DNA from: Mesodorylaimus sp. YZB2_4
Lineage: Eukaryota; Nematoda; Enoplea; Dorylaimida; Dorylaimidae
Assembly: GCA_030248295.1 (NCBI GenBank)
Contig: JASANH010000032.1
Coordinates: forward strand, 1-64,000
Direction of reading: 5' to 3'
Length of the DNA stretch: 64,000 nucleotides
The notes beneath the pieces are model-generated. The model ran no database searches and was not told where the DNA came from. It was given only the letters and a program-made list of their open reading frames with translations. Positions 10,091 through 21,585 of the stretch are shown here, piece after piece (within the stretch, counting starts at the first letter, position 1; each line of letters begins with the position of its first letter). The translations under genes were made by a program, and so were the position numbers.

Positions 10091-13000
10091 TCTGATGCCC
10101 GTTTAAGAAACTGTCCATTCGATGAAGCGCATTTACCGTCAGTGGTGAAATGGGCGAGGCCCACTGCCGTCCGTATATAAATTTCTATACCCGCCTCATG
10201 AATATCGAATAATAGGTCCAATGCTGGCTAAGGCTGGATTCGCTTGGATAGATAGTTACAGAGTTAGTCGCACTGAAATAGAACTTCCAGTTATAGTGGA
10301 TTCCTCAAGGCATGGGCGGTCTTGAAGTAAGTTTCACGGAGGAAATTTCTGGAATAAAAGCTTTTATGAAAACTACGACGCTCAAAGGTAGCTAAAAAAC
10401 CGAGCTATTACTCAAATATAGGCTGCTAAAGCACGATTCATTCATTATGCAGCGCTGGCCACAAAGGTCAAGGCCGCATTGTAAAGGCAGCTCGAGCTAT
10501 TCTCTTGAACAGAACTGTGTTATTCATATGCGACATTTTCCTGTGGACGAGGCGTAAAAGACTGGCATAGGGTGCCTTGGACTCGCTCATTCACTTCTCG
10601 ATTGTTCATTTTACATTCCCTGGTGGCCATTTATGCTAAGTTAGGTTAGCAGACTGTACAGTATTATGAGTACGACCGTCAAGAATTATTTGCAAATGTC
10701 AGATATAGGCGCCTTCGGTCGCCGCGTGGGATTCACTCCCTAAAAGCCTTTCGTGCCGATGGTTAGGTTGAACGGACAAAGCGTACATGATTCCTGAGAC
10801 AATGGTTTCTTTACTGAACTGGTCGGGCCGCTTACTGGCGAGGGCATGACTGAATAAAATACGTACAAAAGATGTTCGTGGGTAAACATTAAGGGAGGAA
10901 AAACATCTGAGCCAGAAAAAATAAGAGTCGATCTTTTGGTTCGGCATTAGATTTGAGCACCAATCTTTCACTCTATCATGTAGATTTGCTTTCCGATCTT
11001 TTTGCTTATCATACTGTAAGATCTCTAACATTAAACTCACGAACACATTGGCCAAAGATAAACACAACAGTTTGTGCACTACACAGTTCACCTAGAGAGC
11101 CAACATGAGCGCCCGAACACTAAATTCCTATTTTAGAGACCAGCAGTATTGGACAATAAATGTTAAAAAACTCTTATAAATTTGTGTCCTATATTTGCAC
11201 ACCAAGTATTTCGATCCAAGTGATCTTACGACTTTACTGTAACTAAACACAGTACATGGCCTCTCGTAAAGATTTTAGTTGAAAATTATATACTCAATAG
11301 GACGCCCTTTTATATCAAGTCCCCTTAGCAAGCAAAGCAGTCAGCCAGTAGCCAGTCCGTTACTGTAAGATGTTTCCTCACCCCGTGGATATTTAATTAT
11401 ACAAATTAACCCAACAACTTCCGATTACTTGATTAAAATCAGTCGGCTACACACATTTTTAAAGACTTTATCAGCACGACAAGAAGAATAATTCGATGTA
11501 CTGTCTGAGATGTTCAAGGGCATTTCATTATCAGCTGTCAGAAGTAGACTCAGAGAGCGAATTTTAAAGTTTGCGACTTTTAGAAACACTCACACACTGT
11601 ACTGGCAGCAGAAGCTATTTTAGTTGTATTTTGTTCGTAACTCATGTTATGTAATATGGAGTTTATGAGCAGCTTTTTTGCGCGAAACAAAAGGCCTTTG
11701 CTAAAACATGAGAATATTAGGAGCATGTGCTGCTATAATCAAAGACTGGCATATTACTACCTCCGTATATCAAGCGAATGATAGTCGGGTCAAGGATAGC
11801 ATAAGATTAGTTTCACGACTCGGAGTCATGAGACTAATCTTGTGTCACTTCGAATTTAAGCCCGTTTTAAGTGAAGGGTGAAAGATAAATCGCGTAAAAA
11901 CACACCTTGTTGTGCACGCGATCCCGTCCATGCAGAAGAAAACATGACACATTTCTCAATAAATTTCATGCGACAAATTTTTATGCATAGAGCCATTATT
12001 TAAGGGCAGGTGTTTTTCGATTGGTGCGTGCGAAATTATGCAAAAAATATATCTTCGTAAAGATTTTCAAGACATTACAGGTTCTATTTATGCACTATAA
12101 ATATGATGTGGCGCGGTGAGCACTTGTTGCGTCACTTCCATGCATCCGTTTTTTTGAAGTGAATTCAAGTTTTGCTAGAAAAGTAGCGCCAAATTCAAAT
12201 TTATGCTTTATGTACCTATATGTACCTACTGCAAGTTCTAGCACGCTTATATATGCCTCTTCTAAACCTTATATTCTAGCATCACTTCTGCCATTTTCAT
12301 TATCAGATGCCTCGCGGAAGTGATCTGTTTTGAAGACACCATAAGCCTCTGAGACATTTTTTTCCATTGCTTCGCAATTGATTCAAACCACGTTGCTGAC
12401 GCGACATTGAACGTGCCGGTCTTCCTGTTTGATCAAATAACCAATCACTTTGGAATATGAACTTACAAACAGGCCGTCAAAAACTGCGTCATAGGAGATT
12501 TGATTCCTTTTCTCTACTGTTGTCTATGGCAATATAACGTGTTCTAATAACCTCCCCACATCCGAGTATTCTCAAGACTTAGGGGCCTTCTCATATTTGG
12601 TTGACGAAGATATAATATAAAAATGCCATCTAACGAATGAGCCACGGATAGTCAACATGGATTAATCTTTAGAAAAGACTCTTCTCCAATGAGCAAGGAG
12701 GATTTTCTTCGAAAGGGCTTCATTTCTCGACAATGTTTCAGCAGGTTTCGAACCATGCCACGAGTCCCTCGAGAGGCAAGCACAGGGAATATGGAGGTTT
12801 CATGACCAGCATATGCAACGCCTGTTAGCGTCTTTTCTTTGCCGCAATGACACCAATCGATATTGTCATAAAAGAACTAAGCTGGTGTTTATTCACCTGA
12901 TTAGCTCATGTGCGAAGAAATATGCATACTCTGTGAGATACTAAACCTTTATTAGTCAAACATCGACCAGTATAATATTAGAATATAAACATGGCATAAT

Positions 13001-13158
13001 GATCAGAATGCAATATTCTAGAATATTATGGCAAAATATCGAATCATATTTATGAGACTGTAAAAAAATTCTGGCAACCAAAATTCTTTCTCTTGAAATA
13101 AGCTTTCTGCAATAGCAACCTACTTGCTCAATGATTTGTTCACAAAGTCACCCTGCGG
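10091..13158. other. Long intergenic region, no gene seen
   Basis: A 130-codon minus-strand frame at 10,699-11,091 has no recognisable domain, and its hydrophobic start is a weak signal-peptide match; I treat it as chance. The rest is A/T-rich with short frames only. Four TAC(A/T)GTA words occur between 10,657 and 11,367. Confidence 0.45.
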
Positions 13159-14169
13159 TCAGGCCGATACTGCTGTTTGTACTTGACGATTCAGAAAAAT
13201 CGATTTTAGTGCGGTTCTAAACGGCTCCTTAAACCAGCAATACATAATTGGATTCCAAACCAATGAAGTCATGGCTAAAACGTGAGCGGCAGCAAATAAT
13301 AAACCGAATTCATTCGTATCAGAAAATATAGGTGTAAAATCGCGTAAAGTATTGATTAAATTTAATGGGAACCAAAATACAACAAAACCAGACACCATCA
13401 AAGTCATCATTCGAGTCGTATGTCGACGACGTTCGATCAGTCGCCTTTCGGCTGTCGGCATCAAGATCTCATGTTTCAATCGCCTTTGCATTTGTTCTTT
13501 CAATCTGACACCAATACGCCAGTAGCACAATGCACTAATGGCGCACGGTAAACCGAACTGTAAAGTCATTACTGTCAATCCATACCACGGACGACTGATC
13601 ATTCGGTTTGGCCACTTTTCCTGGCAATAAACTCCGCACGTGCGCTCATACGTCTCCAATTCCATGTAAATGGCCATCGGGGAAGCTAAGATGACACCGA
13701 TGGAGAATAACAAAAACAGACACAAGGACGCCGTCGTCGGTGTCACGTATTGTTTTTGTGGATAAGCGATCAGTAAAAATCGATCGATCGCGATTGCACA
13801 AAGCGTAAAACTCGAAGCGAAGATACCTATGGCTTGGAAAAAGCCGATACAATAGCACAGAAAAGAGGGGAATATCCACTCCCTGGTGAACATAGTGATA
13901 GCTGTGATCGGCAAGGATGTCATGCCAACAAATATGTCCGAAAATGCAAGGGTTACTACGAAAATTGATCTTAGATTAAATGCTAATCGGCGAGTGAATG
14001 CAACGTAAACCACCAGAATATTACCACTGACTCCGACTAACCAGATGGTGAAATAAAGAAAGCCGAAAATGGCTTGTACGATATTATCGTTCAGTAAGTC
14101 ATCTTGAAATTCTTCTTCAAAAGCAAGGCAGCCATTGAAAGTGTCATTCATCATTGCAGAAAAAGACAT
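13159..14169 (-). CDS. Class A GPCR, neuropeptide (NPY/RYamide-like) type
   Basis: An intronless gene of 336 residues with seven hydrophobic segments. Hallmarks in order are SGN in TM1, LAFSD in TM2, a cysteine at the top of TM3 (FLCYC), IDRFLLIAYP at the end of TM3 (DRF in place of DRY), a cysteine pair in extracellular loop 2 (CGVYC), a basic third loop (RRLIERRRHTTRMM), FVVFWFPLNLINTL in TM6 and LVWNPIMYCWF in TM7. The FxxFWxPLN and NPIxYCW combinations resemble NPY-, RYamide- and luqin-type neuropeptide receptors. The N-terminus has one N-glycosylation site (NDT). The ligand cannot be assigned from sequence. It is the only receptor here with a clean NPxxY motif and no broken copy, so it is probably a conserved signalling receptor. 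Confidence 0.88.
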   Translation of the reverse strand: MSFSAMMNDTFNGCLAFEEEFQDDLLNDNIVQAIFGFLYFTIWLVGVSGNILVVYVAFTRRLAFNLRSIFVVTLAFSDIFVGMTSLPITAITMFTREWIFPSFLCYCIGFFQAIGIFASSFTLCAIAIDRFLLIAYPQKQYVTPTTASLCLFLLFSIGVILASPMAIYMELETYERTCGVYCQEKWPNRMISRPWYGLTVMTLQFGLPCAISALCYWRIGVRLKEQMQRRLKHEILMPTAERRLIERRRHTTRMMTLMVSGFVVFWFPLNLINTLRDFTPIFSDTNEFGLLFAAAHVLAMTSLVWNPIMYCWFKEPFRTALKSIFLNRQVQTAVSA

Positions 14170-17042
14170 TCAATGAATGTTTTACGAATCACTGCCCTCG
14201 AAAAATCAAATCAGCGAATCAAAATTCAATTGACCCAGCGATATGATGCGGGTGATGCATCAAAAGTTGTCCTTCCTGTTTGGCACGCGTCATCCAGCTG
14301 AGGATCGAGTCCAGGAGGACGTAGTTTACAGGAAATGACAACTACCTGCGCGCATGCAGGCCCCCAGAGTACGCATTAGTACTATCGCCACCAAACATGT
14401 TGAGCGTGGGATCGAAGATGGAGAGGCGGAAGGTTGAGAATGGAGAGCACAGACATAAATTTTCCATTAATTAGAGTCCGATCGAAGAAGGCGGCAGCCA
14501 GGAGACGATGATAAGACTGCGTTCACACAAGGCTAAGGTTGTTACGTGTAGACATGGACAGCCTTTTATCACAATTATATTACGAAAAGAAGACCATATT
14601 GATGAAAATGATCATCAAGGCGACAGCTTTAAAAAATACCGCCTTGAAGGCTGTTAAAATATGGTAATAACCAAGGATACAAAGAAAGCACGAAAATATA
14701 GGTTTTCGTGCAATAAAATAGGATTGGTGTAGAAACGCTAGATATTTTCGATGCAACGAAGCATGGCCAGGAATCGTGTTTTATTCATGCCTGACTAGAA
14801 TTACAAGACTAAATACACAGACTGAATGAAAAATAGATGGAACCAGACAACGAAACGTACGGCAGAAAGTTAGACAGAGTAAGCAGCGTTCAGGAATCGA
14901 ATTTTTGTGAACTCTAGATTATATTACGCTCACGAACAACTCACTTACAAAGAGTGGTTGGGATGGGAGCAATATATCTCAGCTTAAATGTTTGCATTTC
15001 AGCATACCCGTTTTCATCACTAGCGTAAGAAGGTAAGAGAAAAGGTGCAGCTAAAGAAAAACTGCCGCAGGATATTAAAACTGAAAGTTCAGCTATGTAA
15101 ACATAGAATTTCTGAGAGGATTCTATCTGACGTTCTATTATATAAATGCCAGCTCAATTCTTGCTCATCATCTCTTCAGTCCAGTGCGATTGCTACTCCT
15201 TCCGCCACACCCACGTTTATCAATCTCAAGATTTCGGAGCCTAAGGCTTTTCAGGCGGTATCATAAACATGACACAAGCTAGGTTGGACATGCCTTCAGC
15301 TATTTTAAAAAAAGCAGTGGGGTTTTTAATACAAAAAAAACCTAGAAATTATATTTGAAATTATGGAGTAGCTCGAAATTGAATTTGACACCTCACTCTA
15401 CTACAAATCCGAGGAGATAACAAAGTTCTTTTAAGTCGTTGCCCTGTTAATTTGCAGACCTTGCACGTTCAGGGGACAGTTTGTAGCTTAAAAATAAGTG
15501 ATTATTGCGCAAGTGCAATAAACTTGTGAAGCTGATCCTTTGCGGGGCAGCACTATATTTATGAGATAATACTATTCTACTTCTCAAACTGCTTAGCTTG
15601 GCAGATTTGTGAACTGATAATCTATTTAGCAGAATTATTGACTTGGAAGCACAAAAGGTGCTGCGTTTCCACCTCTTTAGCAAATCATTATTGAATAGCT
15701 AGGCGGATAGCTGGCCAGCTACTATAGGTCATTGGCTCGCTCACAATCAAACCTCTAGAACTTTGAAGGAGAAACGTGGACTCTAAACCCTCGCCATAGA
15801 GTGACGTTTTTGTGTAGATTCATCAGCCACGTAATGGCTTTTGATTGAGTGAGTCGTCTATATCTTTTGAGAGGTGGTAAGCCTGCTAAATTTGATAACC
15901 TTGTTAGCTCAAAGCTTGTCAGCCCGTATGATGAGGGAGCAGGAACTTGTTGTGAGCCCCAGCATGACCCCATTTGGGTGAAGAAATAAATTCAGATGCG
16001 CATCTGAATTTATTTATTTTTTTAAACTTAAAAACCCGAGTTTGGAGTTTATGCGATAGGTCTTCGAAGTGGAGAAGATTGTAGGCTTTCAATAAGCCTT
16101 GTACTGTCACGACAAAATATACTTGAAATATCCAGACCAAAACGTCCTTACAAAAATTTCCTTGCTTGGTGCAACACAGTCAACGTTCTCAGTTGTTCAG
16201 TACTCGTGTATGAGCAAGTCACTGAGAGTAAAAAGAAGGAATATTTGGGAAAAAACACAAAATTTTGCTCAGAGTACCTTCACCAGTAAAGGAGGCAGAA
16301 ACATGTCGTGTTGACGCTCTAACTACCCACGCACACGAGCGGTGCTTCTGAAGCGCTTTCTTAACCATCCAACCTGCAACTCTGATCGTGGCCTTACATA
16401 GTTGCCCGGTCGTATGCGCCTACGTCTAATGACCAATGTGTTCAGCATGTGTTTACGGTAATCTCCAGTCTCTTCCATAACGATAAGATCATAAAATGAA
16501 CGGGGGTCTTTGAAGTGAGATGTATCTGCAATATGCACCTCATTGCTGTCTCAGGGAGAAATATGCAGCTTGGATTATATTGTACAAGAGTATCTATTTA
16601 CATCATATCAGTATCATGGTTGAGGATAAAAACAAAGATGTTTTAGGTAAAAGCTCTTACACTATAATTTTGTCGCATTCGGTTTCAGCAAATGAGACTT
16701 CTATCCATGTCCACATAGCTCTACCTACCCTAGTGTACCTGACATTTGAGGCTCTTCTCGTTAGCCCGACACCGTCATGGCAGCGACCGATCTCTACTTA
16801 ACTAGCACTCTATCAGGGGTAAAAAATCTTTTCGACTACGACCCGTATGCAGATGATGTTTTGTTCGTATGACAGCTCATGTGTCGCAATCATAAAAAAC
16901 TTCATCGTCATACCCATTACCATTCATGCTTCTTGCCCAAACACGGTGGTGAACTGGCGCCAGCAATCAAGATACATGGAACTGAAAGAACAGTACAACA
17001 CGGAACCAAGTCCATGCCGATTTATTTTTCAAAGTACTACAT
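14170..17042. other. Intergenic region with one perfect palindrome
   Basis: No frame here has a recognisable domain. Overlapping open frames between 15,755 and 16,800 lack splice structure or family features. The only structure I see is the perfect 32-base palindrome listed separately at 15,984-16,015. Confidence 0.45.
15984..16015. repeat. Perfect 32-bp palindrome
   Basis: The left half 15,984-15,999 is the exact reverse complement of 16,000-16,015, with the axis inside GCGC and no spacer. It could extrude as a cruciform or be the relic of a foldback element end. No gene touches it. Confidence 0.9.
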
Positions 17043-18311
17043 CTAATACGAAATATAATAGCTGGGCAATTTTGAATGCGTCACACTCATGAATGATCCA
17101 ATCAGTTGCAAAACGAGCGCAACTCCAATCGAAGCCACAGCAGCCACATAACACCACCAGTCAAAATGAAATTCCTTGGTCAAATAGACAGCTAGCAACG
17201 GCATTACGGCCCCCGCCAACAATTGTGTAAAGCGAGCCAAACTAATCACTTTGCTAAAATGCCTTCGATCCACTGCTGCCACACCAACGGTTAATTGGGT
17301 CAATAGATCGGCGTAAACCACAGAAACGCAGGCCATTTGCACGGGCATACATATTAGAATGACCGAGAAGTTAAACAGGCTTAATCCGATGACCGCGTAA
17401 ATGACTGCCAAGAAGGCCAAAATGACTTGAAGTCGTCGTTGTCTGTTGGGAAAGACAACTTGCGCCCACTGGATCAGGAATAAGTTGGCGAAAATTGTGA
17501 CGGCTCCTACTGTGATCACTAAATAAATCATGTCGGCAGCTTGGACCAAGTATTGAGACACGATATACTGTCGACGTAAATATTCGTAGTACTGATAAGG
17601 GCCATCCAAAAGAAACTGTATCAGCAAAGTCTTCAGAACTGCATCATTATTCAATAGTTCTATGTAATCAAGAAATCGACGCGATGATGCAATCGGTTTT
17701 ACAAAACTCGTTTTTGATGCTGAAGTCGCCTGGGGTTCGGGGAGTAAGAACCAAACGATTGGCAAGGATAAAACGAGTAAGACCACTCCAGCCACCAGTT
17801 GAGATTCTGATGTTTCTTCAGATATACGCGTGATAAGGATAGCCAAGCAAGGTCCTACCACTGCAGCTATGCCTAGTGGGAACCTTAGACGCATAGCTGA
17901 CGTAACTCGGCGTTCTTCATCACTTATTGTGGCCACATAGGTTTCGCAGAGAGGGGCAAATTGATGAGCTGTGAATAGAGGCATGATCCAAATGAAACCC
18001 GGATACGTGTCTATTTGACTGTGAGCGATGTAAAGTACGCCTGTCACTAATATGGACAGAAATGCTGTGATTCGGGTTCCAACAACATCGATCATTTGAC
18101 CAAAGATTAAGGAGCCGATCAAAATGAACATATGGCTCAATGTTTGTAAGAATCTCACATCCGTCACAACGGATCGACCAAGGCGATCTTGAATGGACAA
18201 CTGAACGTGGACGACGAGCAATCTCCACCATTCCCATGTTGTATGCCAAATGCCATACAAAATTGCGATGATAAAGAATGCACGTGTTTGCTCATTTTTG
18301 CTCAGTGCCAT
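17043..18311 (-). CDS. Major facilitator superfamily transporter, SLC22A18-like layout
   Basis: An intronless coding region of 422 residues with about twelve hydrophobic segments. The loop between TM2 and TM3 carries GQMIDVVGTR, the MFS motif A pattern (GxxxDxxGxR), and the pattern around FLQTLSHMFILIGSLIFGQ is close to the equivalent part of SLC22A18-type proteins. A central hydrophilic loop (around residues 205-235) separates the two six-helix halves. The substrate cannot be told. The frame stays open for ten more codons upstream, but there it begins with TTG and runs through TCTTTCTAG|TTCCTAAC, a splice acceptor, so I place the start at the ATG at 18311, 8 bases after that acceptor. The MFS assignment is firm; the subfamily is tentative. 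Confidence 0.85.
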   Translation of the reverse strand: MALSKNEQTRAFFIIAILYGIWHTTWEWWRLLVVHVQLSIQDRLGRSVVTDVRFLQTLSHMFILIGSLIFGQMIDVVGTRITAFLSILVTGVLYIAHSQIDTYPGFIWIMPLFTAHQFAPLCETYVATISDEERRVTSAMRLRFPLGIAAVVGPCLAILITRISEETSESQLVAGVVLLVLSLPIVWFLLPEPQATSASKTSFVKPIASSRRFLDYIELLNNDAVLKTLLIQFLLDGPYQYYEYLRRQYIVSQYLVQAADMIYLVITVGAVTIFANLFLIQWAQVVFPNRQRRLQVILAFLAVIYAVIGLSLFNFSVILICMPVQMACVSVVYADLLTQLTVGVAAVDRRHFSKVISLARFTQLLAGAVMPLLAVYLTKEFHFDWWCYVAAVASIGVALVLQLIGSFMSVTHSKLPSYYISY

Positions 18312-18884
18312 GTTAGGAACTAGAAAGATGTGTAAGTTCAACAGACTGTACTACAGGGACGCAGAGGGCACACACTACTCTCGCCTTCTAGCGAGTTCGG
18401 GCGAGAAGACGTCGCAAGCAGAAGAAAACTGGTTACCCGGGTCTTGCATGGGGGCGAATCGATGTTGCTCTATATTTGGCATGGGAGACTATTCAACAGA
18501 GTGATGCTGGTATGCCCACGCTGCGGCGCCTTTACAGGAACTAGATAACACGTCTGCAATTGTAAGGAGAAAATCTGTTACCATGGACGAGCCTAAACTT
18601 CATTTTCAGGCCTTGTTAGATCATGAAAACCTTGCAACATGAATGGGTTGCACGAAAAGATAAAGCAGCATGGGCGGTTACAAAATTATACAGTATATTA
18701 CATCTCACAGCCTTTTTCAAATCGCACAGTTTGACTAACGATAAGAAGAGTGATCATGTATGCGAGAGCCTACTGTATTCTGTTCTGGCTCAGGATCCTG
18801 TGTTAACGTTATGTAATGTTCCATCCAAACTGCACGATCTACATGGCGCATCATAGACATTATTATTGGCTCACATTGCACGAC

Positions 18885-20020
18885 TCATGGCCAGATCAGA
18901 TCGGATGGGAAAAATTTTGGATTGGATCAGATGCTTCGGATTGGATGGGATGAGTTTCGGATTAGATAATGTGAAATACTTGTAATTTTTTGAACAATCA
19001 ATAACGCATCAACTTTTTTCGAACGGTTGCTCCCTATTATATCAATACAGTGCACATTAATTATCATCAGCGCAAGCAGTGCCCCTCTCAAGGCTCTGCC
19101 GCACTGCTAATCATAAATCTACTTTACAAGCTGATAGAGTAAAGTAAAGAAGATCCATGCTGCTCACAAGACGGCAACCACAACTTTAAACTTTTTATAA
19201 AAGCGGTTATTTCCACTTTGTTTCCACAAATATTGCTGTCGTCCGACTCCAAACATTTGCAGAAGCTGAAAAGGCACCCTTTCCAGCCGCTAACTCGGAC
19301 TTAATATTACAAGACATTGTAACTTGTTTCTAGGTGCGAAAGAAAGCACTCTAAAAAATATCAGAGGTGTCTGAAACAATGGTCAGCAGTGGTCAGCGCC
19401 TAAAGTCCTGAGAATTTTTAAAATTCTTCTGAATTTTTTGCCTAAACTTTGAGTGTTGGAAGCCTAAACTCGAGGCCTGGAACCCGAAAAGCGAGTTTTA
19501 AAATAACCCTGCATGTTTATCTGAACGCTCGGTTCCACCAATACAAGAATTCAAAAATTCTCAGGACTTTAGGCCACCGCCATCACTGATCAGTTGGCCA
19601 GACACCCCTGATATTTTGTGGAAAGCTTTTTTTTGCACAAAGGAACAATCAACGCTACAATTTTTGTTTTTGTCAAGTTCGCCTTACCAGGGCGATGTTC
19701 CCATGTGAGTCATCCATGTTTTCTGTGATCTTGAGTAATAATGAAGAAAAGAGGACTTGTATACCTAATCTAATTATGAGCAGAAGAAAGGAAGCATCAC
19801 TGCAGGTATTGATCTCATCTCATTCATTACACTAGAGTGGTTGGAGAAAAACCACGCATCAGTTAGTTGTGCCAGCGGTTATTGTAAACACCATCGGCTT
19901 GGAATGTCGGATCGAATAGTTCAGATATGATGATGCGATCCGGATTTTCGGATGGCGATTTTTCGGATCGGTTCTGATCGGGTCCGAACGGTTTGGATCC
20001 GATCCGATCTAGCCGTGAAG
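18885..20020 (+). mobile_element. GGATC-rich TIR transposon, copy A, with nested foldback
   Basis: The ends are imperfect inverted repeats (TCATGGCCAGATCAGATCGG at the left; TCACGGCTAGATCGGATCGG reading in from the right), with reiterated GGAT/GGATC words just inside. The interior (for example AAGTAAAGAAGATCC, TGTCGTCCGACTCC, GATCTCATCTCATTCATTACAC) is shared with copy B at 54,410-55,003. A separate foldback element is inserted at 19,270-19,705. No transposase frame is present, so it is a non-autonomous DNA transposon with subterminal repeats. Target-site duplications are not clear. Confidence 0.65.
19270..19705 (+). mobile_element. Long-TIR foldback element (family F1), copy 1
   Basis: The left end (AAAGAAAGC... 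through TGGTCAGCAGTGGTCAGCGC) and the right end (CTGATCAGTTGGCCAGACAC... GAAAGCTTTTTTTTGCAC) are inverted copies of each other, with a short spacer. Copy B of the host transposon has the unoccupied site (CTGAGTCATCCATG), which sets the insertion limits and suggests a TGA duplication at 19,267-19,269 and 19,706-19,708. Other copies lie at 27,993-28,428 and 45,561-45,958. It has no coding capacity. Confidence 0.75.
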
Positions 20021-20239
20021 CACAGCCCATTTTTACGTTGTGTGCAGCGAGGTGACATTCAAAGCATTCTTGTTGATCAACACATTAGCGGCTGCGATTG
20101 TATAAAGCAGTTTCAGTTTCAGCAATCGTTGCATCTGAACCAGGGGGGGGGGGGGGGCTGTCACTTTTAAAAGATCAGTTGAGTTAAGCGAGGTAAAATA
20201 CGCTTTATGATGTTCAAAAGGTTGCAACTATCCGAGCTT

Positions 20240-20327
20240 GAAATACACGTAAATCATAGCTTGAAAAATCGGGGAATGGGGCTCGTTGCAATCATCTAGA
20301 CTTTGCAGTTATCCGAGGTCGACTGTA
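20240..20327 (-). mobile_element. Single pogo/Tigger-like terminal inverted repeat
   Basis: Read on the minus strand from 20,327 the sequence begins TACAGTCGACCTCGGATAAC, a TA followed by CAGTCGA.CT, the form of pogo/Tigger-type transposon ends. A similar end occurs at 46,858. Only one end is recognisable, so this is a relic. Confidence 0.4.
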
Positions 20328-20520
20328 TGCGAACCAGCGGGTCTGAAAGCGGTTAGAGCCGGGTCAAGGATCTGATGGGTCGCGTTTGGGCCGGGTTGAG
20401 GGAGAAGGGTCAGGTTGGTTCTACTTTTTCAGGCCCGTGTCAGGCCTGAGTTGACACCTTGCGGAGTGCATAGTCCCTATTCAAGGGGAGTGTCGCTGGT
20501 GAGATATTAGACACCTTTCT

Positions 20521-20640
20521 CTAACTAATGATGCCTAATCTTGACCTATGAAATCTTAATCTCTATTATTTCTCCTACACTCGCTCAGTAATTCCCAAGA
20601 AATCTTCAATCTGGATTAAAGGCTGCTGTATTGGTGTGCA
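20521..20640 (+). repeat. Direct repeat, first copy (pair with 21,471-21,585)
   Basis: About 115 bases, including AAATCTTAATCTC, ATTTCTCCTACA and CGCTCA.TAATTCC, recur about 950 bases downstream at 21,471-21,585 in the same orientation with scattered differences. The origin is unknown; it may be the edge of a larger repeat. Confidence 0.6.
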
Positions 20641-20689
20641 ACGCCCTGCTGGCGGGCTTTGGCAAGTCGGAGAGATATTCTCCCCTGGC

Positions 20690-20835
20690 TGGGAAACGTC
20701 AACCCATCGGGTTGATGTTTTAGCCGTCGGTATAGTCGTAAGACTTGCCTTCCCCAGTCTGACGCGTGAGACTTTTTGCCGCCGACACATTCTTTCCTAC
20801 AGTACGCCTACTAGGCATGGTTGCATTGGGAAGGA
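20690..20835 (+). repeat. Dispersed repeat with CAACCC/GGGTTG core, copy 1
   Basis: The segment with AACGTCAACCCATCGGGTTG, then GTAAGACTTGC and a CCTAC...CGCCTAC.AGGCAT end, recurs at 31,008-31,115. The core CAACCCATCGGGTTG can form a small hairpin. A shorter relic is at about 55,228-55,250. The first copy has five extra bases (CAGTA) after TA at 20,798, discussed in the findings. Confidence 0.6.
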
Positions 20836-21470
20836 GGCAAGAAGGGCGAAAATCGAGCTCTCGAACGTCCGAGTTGCGGATCAGAAAAAGAAAAAAGGAA
20901 TTATAGAATCATGTGCATTTGTGCGCTCAAAGGCAAACCATTTTTCTCGAAAATCTGCTATCTTTGTGGAAGTGGTTGTGTAAGCCGAAAACTACGCCAA
21001 ACTTCGTGTTGCGCAAGGTAGAAGCAAGGGTATTGAAGAGCAGAGAAGCGTCAAGACATCCCTTGCTAGGGTCGGACAGTTCACACCTTTAGGGGGTAGC
21101 GTTCTTCCAAAAAACTTATCGGTGATCATGCTCAAGCTAGCTAGAATATTCTCTTCTTTCTTTCGAGCCGCTGCGAAAAATCTTTGCTACTTCAGTTCTC
21201 CTACGTCCACCCCGTTCTCACCAGCGCATCTCGTGATCGAGGCGAGCCAAACACATCCTCGAAAAAACATGTCGACACAACGGCATAGCAAACACGACGG
21301 GGCTTCCTCATCCAGCCTTCTTGCAAGAAGAAAAGGGCGGTCTTTGTCTGCAGCACCCGCCAACGCTATCTGTGGTCGCAAGTGTCAGAGGCGATGAATG
21401 CTTTTGAGAAGCCAATGACAGTGACGACTTTTACGCGCAGTCTTGCTTTCTGCTCATTGCTAAACCTTAG

Positions 21471-21585
21471 TCTAATGACGCCAATGTTGACCTTTCTCTT
21501 AAATCTTAATCTCCATCATTTCTCCTACATTCGCTCATTAATTCCTAGGAAACCCTCAGTCCAAATGGAAGGCTAAAGTATAGGA
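21471..21585 (+). repeat. Direct repeat, second copy
   Basis: Partner of the copy at 20,521-20,640, in the same orientation. Confidence 0.6.

Noticed and set aside
10699..11091. 130-codon minus-strand open frame
   Set aside because: No recognisable domain, repeat or splice structure, and atypical residue make-up; length is possible by chance in 3 kb of intergenic DNA.
18311..18341. Longer MFS start with ten extra codons
   Set aside because: It begins with TTG and reads through a clear splice acceptor.
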